A stretch of DNA of 64,000 nt. It comes from Oegoconia quadripuncta. Its lineage: Eukaryota; Arthropoda; Insecta; Lepidoptera; Autostichidae. A program made the position numbers and the translations under genes. The stretch lies in assembly GCA_949316235.1 (NCBI GenBank), contig OX438743.1, forward strand, positions 21,883,771 through 21,947,770. The letters are read 5' to 3'. The notes under the pieces are model-generated. The model was not told where the DNA came from. It worked only from the letters and a program-made list of their open reading frames with translations, and ran no database searches. Below are positions 11,483-21,500 of the stretch, one piece after another; positions within the stretch are counted from its first letter, which is position 1; each line of letters starts with the position of its first letter.

Positions 11483-11961
11483 CGACCAAAATTACAATTT
11501 CTTTGTAGTAAAATAATATATATATTTTTTAATATTTTAGGCATGCCTTTCACCGATCGCCTTTATTTTTAGGAGGTATAAATTACCAATATAAAAAATG
11601 GTGATATATATGAAAAATGAATTTGTATGAACTAGCCAGATTAATAGTGGGGTTTTATAACCTCAAGAATTTCCACCCCGTATTGTGGCGCAATTAAATA
11701 ATACAGCTATTATGGATTTTAATTTTTAATAAACTAAATAAGTACCTAATAATATCATTTATCATTAACGCTTATGTACTTACTATTGTACTTAAGTACC
11801 TAAACAATACAATTATCACAGTTTACTTCACTCAAGTTTACCTTATTATAATTTATAAGTATGCTAAGATTTTATAGTCCAGTAAAAACATGCAATTTTT
11901 GTGGGGTAACTTCCTATAATTTTAAAGTTCCTGATTTTTTGTAGAAGGATATAGTGCCGCC

Positions 11962-12258
11962 GCATGGATGGGCCATTAAATTTCCATCCACATCACTTGG
12001 AAGTCTACCACTGTACGTTTCTCAAGAAACTTCTTACCACGTACGACCACCCTGTGGAACGGACTTCCGGCAGCGGTATTCCCGAACGAGTACGACATTG
12101 GAACCTTCAAGAAACGAGCCTACACCTTCCTCAAAGGCCGGCAACGCATTTGTGACGCTTTTGGTGTTGCGGGTGTCCATGGGCGGCGGTGATTGCTTTC
12201 CATCAGGTGACCCGCAAGCTCGTTTGCCGCCCTCTCATATAAAAAAAAAAAAAAAACT
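11962..12258 (+). mobile_element. LINE 3' end (jockey-like)
   Basis: Plus frames give [15 protein letters not shown] and [13 protein letters not shown], then VHGRR and stop, followed by a 60 bp 3' UTR and an A tail. Common LINE end in moths and butterflies. One frame change near the start. Confidence 0.7.
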
Positions 12259-12376
12259 GGTACCCCCGGCATATGCTGAGTGGACGCCTTTTCGGCGCCA
12301 CATATAGGTTATTATATTGCTGGTATTTAAGACTTTTGTACAGCTTATGATAATGTGACACTGTTATATACTTTTC

Positions 12377-12382
12377 TTTATT
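12377..12382 (-). terminator. Candidate polyadenylation signal of the SLC22 gene
   Basis: TTTATT on the plus strand reads AATAAA on the gene strand, about 165 bp past the stop codon at 12549. It is the first good signal after the stop. Confidence 0.45.
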
Positions 12383-12548
12383 TTCTTCTTTCAATTAGTT
12401 AGAAATTTTTATTATTCTATCTGTGCAAAAAATCACGACCTTTTCCAAATTATAGGAAGTTAAATCCTTACTGGACTAGTAAGGACCAGTTGACTAAGAG
12501 GCCAATCGAACGGCGCGATATTGGCCTTTATGCAACAGTCACGTGTGG

Positions 12549-15500
12549 TCACGTATCAGCAGATAAGACGATAGGCTGCGGCGCAGGTGGTGACGTCACG
12601 ACGATCGAGTCCCTGCGTATGCGCTCCGCGTCGAGCACGCCGTGCGGGAGGCGCGTGCGCTGTGTCTCCGGCACGAACAGGACCGCCAGAGCTGCTGCTA
12701 GAGAACACAACCCATACACTAGGGCTTGGACGTACAGACTCTGGAAAGATAGTGGGTTATTTTTGAGGTTTTGTCTCAGTAACTTTGGACTACCACAGAA
12801 CAGAAAACCTCAGATATCTGTGGGCTCTCATTTTCTTTTAAAGTAGACTCATAAAATTATTATGTAATAAGCAATTTTTGGGGCACGGCAGAGCAATACC
12901 CATACCATACATGAGGGTTAGAAGAGTTGGGCTCTTCCGTATCGTCTTACTTCAATGGTAATTCTCATCTCTTTCGTCATTAACCGCCTCCGTGGCTCAA
13001 TGTAAACAACATTGGGTTTACGATTTGGAGGTACGTGTTTAAGTACTCGGTTTGGTTGGTGGTAGGGCATTTTAAATGGCCGCCTGGGTAGCTTCCACCA
13101 TCTTATGTAAATCTGCCGCCAAGCAGCAATGTTAATAATATTGTTGTGTTCCGGTTGTCAGAGATAAGATAGCCAGTCCCCCAAATGTGTTGGGGTTTCC
13201 GGGTCAGTACGCTTCCACCTTCGACCTCATCTTCACTTAACATCAGGTGTGGTTGAGGTCAAGTACCAAACCGTTTAGCATAAAAAAAAATTGCCGAATT
13301 TGATATCCGAAGTCTAACCATTAATCAAAAGTGACAGTTGAAGTCCATTCCCATTGAAGGTAGACAATACGGAGGACCCCCGTAGAATACAGAAGAAGGC
13401 CAGAACCATGAGGAGCTCTCGACTTGCACTTTCCACTGCTTTCTTAAATATCACAACAGCTTTGCAACGGCCCAGCCTCCTCTCACTAGGCTCTTCTAGA
13501 AATTATGGTCCATATCCTCTGACAGTTATCGTTTTCAACGTCTGACGTTTGCCGCTTCCACCAGCGAATATTGCTGCAGCGACAAACAGAATCTGCCCTT
13601 TGCTACATTAACCTAATAACCTTTAGAGCCATGTCGACCACCTTGATTCTCTGATTCCTGAAACCTGTCTCTTAGATAACTTCGAGTGTGGCCCATTCTT
13701 TAGCACGTTTAATGATGTTACGCGTTTGGACTCTATCCTCTGCGTCCACTGTTCGGTTTCAAATCCTGGGTAGGACGCATTGATCAAAGCAGGTTTTAAA
13801 TGTATACCAGTAGTGGCGTCTGCGGTGCAACGATCGACCCGAGCCGCCCGACGAGCGAGCACGCAGCGAGGGCCGAGCTCCTCGTCTGCGTTGGGAATAG
13901 CTCGGCGGTGAACACGTACACTGAGTTGAAGGCGAACGTGATCGCGAGCTTGCCCAGGAAGAACAGGCCCAACCCTGTACCGCTGTGTGCTGTGTGATTG
14001 GTGAAGCGTTTAATAATGAATCTTTGGTATTGAGATTTGTACCCATTCAAACAGAAAAAAGAGTTATAGAAATCGGTTCACAACTGGCAGAGCTATTTTA
14101 TAGCATCATCATTATACTAGGCACAGGACGTCCACTGTTGAGTATAGGCTACCCCCATAGACTTCCAGAATGACCGGTTGTAAGAGGCCTGCATCTAGCG
14201 ACTATCTGTGAACTTGTCACCTTGTGGTCGGACGGCCCAACCTGTGCGCTTGTCGGTTAATGATCACCACTGTAGAACTTTCATGCCCTAATGGGTACCA
14301 GTTCTACGTGCTATGCCCTGTCCGCTGCCAGTTCAACTTACTAATCTGTTGGGGTGTCGGTGACTTTCGTTTTGCACGGATCACTGCATTCCTATTCAAT
14401 CATGTTTTGAAACACAGAATTGCCGTCTAGACCTTTCTAACATGGTCATATGAAAAAACCACTACGAGTAATAAACTTACAGATAAAATACGGCGTCACA
14501 CAAGCAACCCCACATAGCAGAAACGCGACAAATATGCTCCGCTTCCTTCCAAACCGCTCCAGCATCATCATTATCAGCAGCGATGCCACCACTTCCATTC
14601 CCATGTTCAGTGCAAAGTTCACATACTTGTCCCCAGATAGGGAGACGGAGTTGATGGTCAGCCCGTAGTACACGAAGGTGGTGGCCACCCAACACCAAGA
14701 ACAGACAACGAATCGGCCAATCAGGACACGAGATTTGAGCAGGCTCACCCAGGGATTGCTCTTAGCTTGAGATTCTTCTGTAGTGACATTCTTTTTGAGA
14801 GCTGTCATCAGATCGTTGTCTAATGTTACCTGGGGAAACAGTAATATATGCTATAACCATTTATTTTTTTTGATCTGTGTAGCCTATTTTAATTTCAGTG
14901 AAATATTAGTATGAGAACAGGAGAGGTCCCTAATCAGAGCAAAGTTTTATATATTAACAGTTTTACATCTCCACTTCTGGGGCATAGCTTATTCTCCCTA
15001 GACAGGGAACGGGTCATAATTCACTACGCGGCCAGACGGAAATTTTAAATTGCTCTACGACCGCCTAAACCGAGCAAAACCATATTAGGATCGAATATTT
15101 TTAGCTGGAACAGTGCAGTCAACCATTGTGACAACCAGTATAAGCTGATCGTGCGACGCTACCTGAGATGTGAACGCACCGAGATCTACTTATACTTGAA
15201 ATGTTAGGTTACCTTGTTCCACCTTGCCGCCTTACGTATCACAGCCGCCGTCTTCTCCGTTCTCCCAGTGATGTGGAGCCAGCGAGGGCTCTCATCCAGC
15301 AATAGCCAGTACAGCGGGAACAGCAGAGCTGGAGAGTGTATTGCCCACAGGAGATGCCGCCAGTAAGGCACCTGCCAAGCGAATAGGGCGAATAGCACTC
15401 CACCCAGGCCGTAAGCTACGCCGGTTGCGCAGGCGAATGCAGCTCGTAGTGATGGTCGGGCTACTTCTATGACTGGAATAGGTGATGAACGAATTACGGA

Positions 15501-18500
15501 GACTATGAAAGTTTGATGAAGTAATGAAATGAAATCTAAAGGGTTTTACTGAAACTATTCCATTCAAAAGCTTGATCCTGTTGTAACACTTCATCACATG
15601 AGACACGGCATGTCCACTGCTGAACATAGGCTTTCCAGAGCGACCAGTTGGAAGCGGCCTGCGACTTCCCGCGACCTTTAGTAGGTCCTTTGTCCACCTT
15701 GTGAATGGACGTCTTACACTTCGCTTGCCGGTGTGGGTATTTTAACCACCTCCGTGGCTCCATGTAAACAACACTGAGTTTACGTTTCGGAGGTCGCGGG
15801 TTCGACCCCCGGCTGGGTACATATTTAGTACTCGGTTTGGTTAGTGGCAGGGCATATTGAATGTCCGCCTGGCTAGCTACCACCATCTTATCTAAATCTG
15901 CCGCCAAACAGCAATGTTAATAGCATTGTTGTGTTCCGGTTGTCAGAGATAAGATAGCTAGTCCCCGAAATAAAATGGGGTTTCCGGGCCAGTACGCTAC
16001 CACCTTCGGCCTCATCTTCACTTAACATCAGGTGTGATTGAGGTCAAGTGCTAACCCGTTGTGGATAAAAAAAAAAGTTATAAGTACAATAACTTTGAAA
16101 ATAATTAAAAGATATACCAATCGAAGTAGTGTGAGAGATCGAGTTATACGAACAAAGTAATATAAATTTTGAAATATACATTGTGTTAGTGAAACATATA
16201 GCAAATGTTTTATTACACTTAAGCACTGGTTTTCGTGAATGCAAAATTTGTAATCGAAGGCTAATTACAACTAAAAGTTACTTGAAACTCACTCATGACA
16301 TAGGCAGCGCTATTGAAACCATAGCCCAAAGCGGCTTCGAAGAACTCCAGCGCGACATACATCTGGTAGTTAATGGAAAAACCCTTGAAGATACCCATTA
16401 CGCCGGCGAACGCTGAGAATACGCAGAACGCTGTGCGCCGGCCCCAACTGTCAAAGTTTGCACAAAAATTGTATTTGATTTCTTTATGAAGCGAAATGAA
16501 ATTTTTATTATTATTATGCCATTAAACACTATTGAACTCACAATTTTTTACCATAGGTAATATAATATTTAAACAAAATGTTGTCCTGGCATCATTATCT
16601 GAGAAGTATATTACTTAAACTCTGTCTCCTACACTAGCCCTAGAACCGTATCGCAGGAAGACAGTTACGAAAAACAAATAAGTAGCCAAGTTAAATTGTT
16701 ATGCAATCTGTGATGCAAATAAAGATTTTTTGTATATTAAATTTAAAGAAAAATAAAGAAAAGAAGAAAATGTAACATCTCAGCAAGTGTAGTTTTGTGG
16801 GAATACATATTTTTAAACGTAATAATTAAAATTGAGAAAAACATGCACTTGGTCGGAGGACAACCTTTAATATTCTGATTTACATATGATTACGAAAGAT
16901 CAAAAAAAAAACAAGCTCTTTTAGAGTGTAATCCAGTACAACAGTCTAAAATGGATCTCTGAATAGTATTTCCGATTATCATACATATCTCATCATACGA
17001 CAGGAGACAGAGTTAGTAGATAAGTACATAACTCACGCGTCGGAGACGTATCCTGTTAGGACGAGGGCGAGAGGTAAAGCCGAGTTGCGAACTGTTCCCA
17101 CCAGGGTACGCTTCCATTCATGACAGGCTAACCCGAACTGGAACCAATAGAGCGAACACAAGTTACTTCTGAATTTTTGGAACAGATCCGATATTGTATT
17201 CAGTATTCAGTATGTTTATTGCAGTATCACAAATATTGTAATACAAGCTTTCGAGTAAAAATAGGTCTTAAATAAATATTTGTGACGCCCCGTTGGAGCA
17301 TGGCAATATTATATTAGGTTACCTATGAAATTGCCGTTTTGTATGAAAAAATTTAAACGAATTTTTTTCATGTATGTTTTATTTGTATTAATCGAAGTAA
17401 TCACCCATGCAATCAATGCATCTTTGCCAACGCAGTGGCAGTTTATTGATGCCCTTCTTAAAGAAATCAGCTGGACGGGAGGCAACAAGTTCTTCAAAGG
17501 CATTTTGTACTGACTCTCGGGTATTGAATTTTTTCCTGCCAAGAGGTTATCCAAATTCTGGAAAAAGTAGTAGTCTGCAGGCGCAAGGTCTGGTGAGTAG
17601 GGCGAATGACGGAGAGTTTCCAACCCCAGTTCTTGCAACTTGGAGACCGTCTGCTGTGCAGTATGAGGTTGCGCGTTGTCGTGCAGGAGCAGCGGAGAGG
17701 AGCGATTGACCAATGCTGGTTGGAGATGTGCCAGCTTCTCCATCATTGTGTTCAGTTCTTCACAGTACACATCTGCAGTAATGCTCATCCCGTTTGGTAA
17801 GAAGCTCTGATGAATCACACCGGCGCTAGACCACCAAACAGTGACCATCACTTTTCTAGGGGTAAGTTTTCGTTTAGGGCATTGTTTAGGTGCTGAACCA
17901 GGATCCAACCAACTTGCTGAGCGCTTGCGGTTATCAAACAGAATCCATTTTTCATCGCAGATAACAATGAGGTTCAAAATTCCTTCATTTGTGTGTCTGT
18001 TGAGCAGTGCAAGGCACGTCTCGACGCGTACTTCGCGCTGGCGATCATTGAGTTCATGGGGCACCCATTTGTCAAGCTTTTTTACCTTGCCAATTTGACG
18101 CAAATGGGCCAATATTGTTTTGACGCTAACGTCGAAAGCTGCTGCTAATTCAGCCGTAGATTGTGTATCATCAGCTTCCACAATCGCCTTTAATTCGTCA
18201 TTGTCGACCAAAGTCTTCGGACGACCGCGAGGTTCATTTTTCAGGTCGAAATTCCCAGAACGGAAGCGAGCAAACCAATAACAGGTGGTGCGTTGGTTTG
18301 TAGTGTTAGCTCCGTAAACGTCGTTGATGTTGCGTGCCGCTTGTGCCGCGTTGCTGCCACGACGGTACTCATATTCCATAATTACTCGAATTTTTAAGGT
18401 ATCCATGATGACGAAAAAGATTGCAATGCGATGAAACTAAACGTGTGTTAATCAATAAACAAATGACTACTTTTGGAAAAAGAATGTCATGTTTTTAAAA

Positions 18501-21500
18501 TAAAATTAATTTGAAATTAGAATTCTTAGCCAAACAAAAATTATTTTGATTTAATATGGCTAGTACTGCAGAACGGCAATTTCATAGGTAAATACCTATT
18601 ATAACGTTCTTAACTTTTATAAATTTAGCTAGCCATATATTTCAGATAACGTACGAAATGCTTACTTCAGCAAATGTCGTGTAGAGAGATTCATAGACAA
18701 ACTCTTCACACTCTATTGTTTCGGTGTCATGGAAGTTCTTTCTGTTGCACGTTGATGTATCTTCCAGGAGTGGCAGGAATCTTCGACATCGAGTTTCTTG
18801 AGGTAGAAGCGCTTGGATAGTTTCATTTGCAAATTCTAAACCTTTGGTGCCCTCACATTCTGGTACTAGGCATCTGTGAGTATATAACATAAATACTGAG
18901 ATGATTTCTAGCTATGGAACAATCAAAATAAAATATTCTTTATTGTACAACAATAAGAAGCATAAAAACAGTAACAAATAAAGAGATGGAATTTAAATAT
19001 AAACTAGAACAAATGTAAAAAATTGGGGCCGCGAGGCAAGGTACCCAAAACGCTGGCAACGTTTTCTCGTTGTATGCAGATACTTAAGCATTGAGCGAGG
19101 AAACAACCAGCTCTCGGGTCATCAGTGACATCGACTAAGCGCTTTGAAATATTATAGAAAAATTTAAGTTTCGACTCCGAAAGCAAGGAAAATGTATTCG
19201 GAACTGATGTCTACAAAATATCTATATCTTATTTACTAAAAGCGATATGGTGGGAATTTTTACGATCTTGTTTTATTGCATGCTCATTAAGATGGGTAAC
19301 TGAATACGCAGGGCAATACGGTTTACAATGGCTCTATTTTTATCAGTACTTAACTCAAAATGTAAATTGCGACACAATAATAAAGCGTTTCAAATGTTAA
19401 CTTGTGTTTTCTCCGCTGCGTGAATAATTAAATGTTGTCGTTTAGCCGTCTTGTTAAAAGATTATTTTCAATGGATTTGCTACCAAAGTTACTTGTATAA
19501 AAATAAACTTGCTGTCCATAGCAGTCGCTTACACAAAGTCACTAAGGCCCGTATTAATAAACCATTCTTAAGATCGAGTACAGTCTTGTGACCGGTCTCA
19601 AGTAAACGTGTTGATTTATAAACCTAACTTGAGAATTGAAACGCACGTGCTTACTCAAGCAGTACTCACTTGAGACCTGCGTCGAGTTTCACGTATTAAT
19701 AAACGAAACTCAAGACTATCATTCATTCGCCGCTGAGGCGAATACTTAAGAAGTGATCTCAGCTGAGTACATCTCAAGATTGGTTTATAAATTAGCACGG
19801 AGCTTGAGATAGCATCACCTTCTTAAGACGCATCTCGGGTGATACAGCCTCAAGACTTGTATTAAGATTGGTTTATTAATACGGGCCTATGTCATTCAAG
19901 AGCCAATGATACGCTTTTATAATAAGGTTCCGGTAGACATTCAAATTCAAAATCAAAAATAATTTATTCAATGTAGGATACAAAAATATCACTTATTGAA
20001 AGTCAATATGTTATTATAATATGTCATTCAAAATTTGCCTTTCATTCCAAAGGCTATTATAAAATTTCTGACTATTTAGATTATATTCAGTGCTGTGTGG
20101 TTTCGGCACTCAAATAGAATAGAAACTTTCCACCAACAAACATCTATAAAGCACGTTTCAACGGCGTTGGGTTCACCTGTCACGTGAGCATTTCTATATT
20201 CATAAGGTGAACCGTGGATGTTGATTCAATTATTAAACTGTTAATGTTTGGAACACCCAAACATTAGTGTTTGGCATATTATTATCTCTGAGCCCATTTG
20301 GGATAAAGGTCGTGACGTTATACATGTACATACATACATAATGTCACGCCTGTTTCCCGTAGGGGTAGGCAGAGACCACAGACTTCCACTTGCTACGATC
20401 CTGACACACCTCTTCTGCTTCCTTCACTCACATAAGGTTGTTCATACATGCTTTAGGGTACTCTTGACTTGGCCTTTCTTTAAGACGTCCCCGATTTGAT
20501 CATGGTACGTTCGTCGTGGTCTTCCCCTACCAACACTACCATCCACATTCGCTTTGTATGTCTCTTTCATAAGCCTTCTTTCATTCATCCTCTCCACATG
20601 TCCAAACCATCTACAAAGTTATATATGTATGTAAGAATGTACGGACATGAACCACTTGGCGATATCCAGTCTATTATTTTCTTTGGCGAATTATAAATTG
20701 TAAAAATACTTGTTTAACAAGAGCAAGTGAGTTTCTTGCTCGTTCTTCTCTAAGGAGTCTGCCTCGTGAATGAGCGATAACGGTATACAATGACGATTTC
20801 AAATGTCATTCTTTTAACTTACGATTTAAAACTTTTTGAATTTGCATTGAGTTGGAATATTCCGCACAATAATTACATTTTCACGATGATGTTATGTTTT
20901 CATTGTTGCGCACTGCTAATTTATTAATTATTTATTGGTGGAAATAAATTGTTCATCTTCTACTTGTTCATTATGCACTGGCTGTTTTATGTAGATTTTT
21001 AGTATCACTTTGGCGGACACTGCACGCCTACAGACGTACCTAATAACAAAAAAACGTCTATTGTACACACAATATATTGTAGGTTCAGTGTCCGTGAACG
21101 TATTAACTATATATTCGTAATATTTTTCATTGAATGTCTCGCTAGATCTTAGAAGATTTTTTTTAAGCAGAACGAGTTAGCACTTGACTTCAATCACACC
21201 TGATGTTAAGTGAAGATGAGGTCGAAGGTGGTAGCATACTGACCCGGAAACTTCAACTTATTTGGGGGACTGGCTGTCTTATCTCTGACAACCGGAACAC
21301 AACAATGCTATTAACATTGCTGTTTGGCGGCAGATTTAGATAAGATGGTGGTAGCTAGCCAGGCGGACATTTAATATGCCCTACCACCAACCAAACCGAG
21401 TACTAAATATGTACCCCGCTGGGGATCGAATCCGCGACCTCCGAATCGTAAATCCAATGTTGTTTACATTGAGCCACGGAGATTAGTTTTAGTAAGAGTT

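Larger units (their letters stand above)
19495..20850 (+). mobile_element. LINE subfamily 2 copy, split by later insertions
   Basis: LINE blocks lie at 19495-19545, 19891-19940, 20030-20088 and 20655-20850. The gaps hold a Harbinger-like MITE (19546-19887), a short LINE-tail piece (about 19940-20030), a repeat block shared with 30800 (20091-20305) and a foreign LINE 3' end (20336-20625). Confidence 0.7.

Noticed and set aside
13300..13800. Possible extra SLC22 exon in intron 7
   Set aside because: The phases of exons 7 and 8 already agree and the frames here are full of stops.
13623..14050. Several overlapping frames on both strands
   Set aside because: Shadows of SLC22 exon 7 (13808-13989) and its flanking introns.
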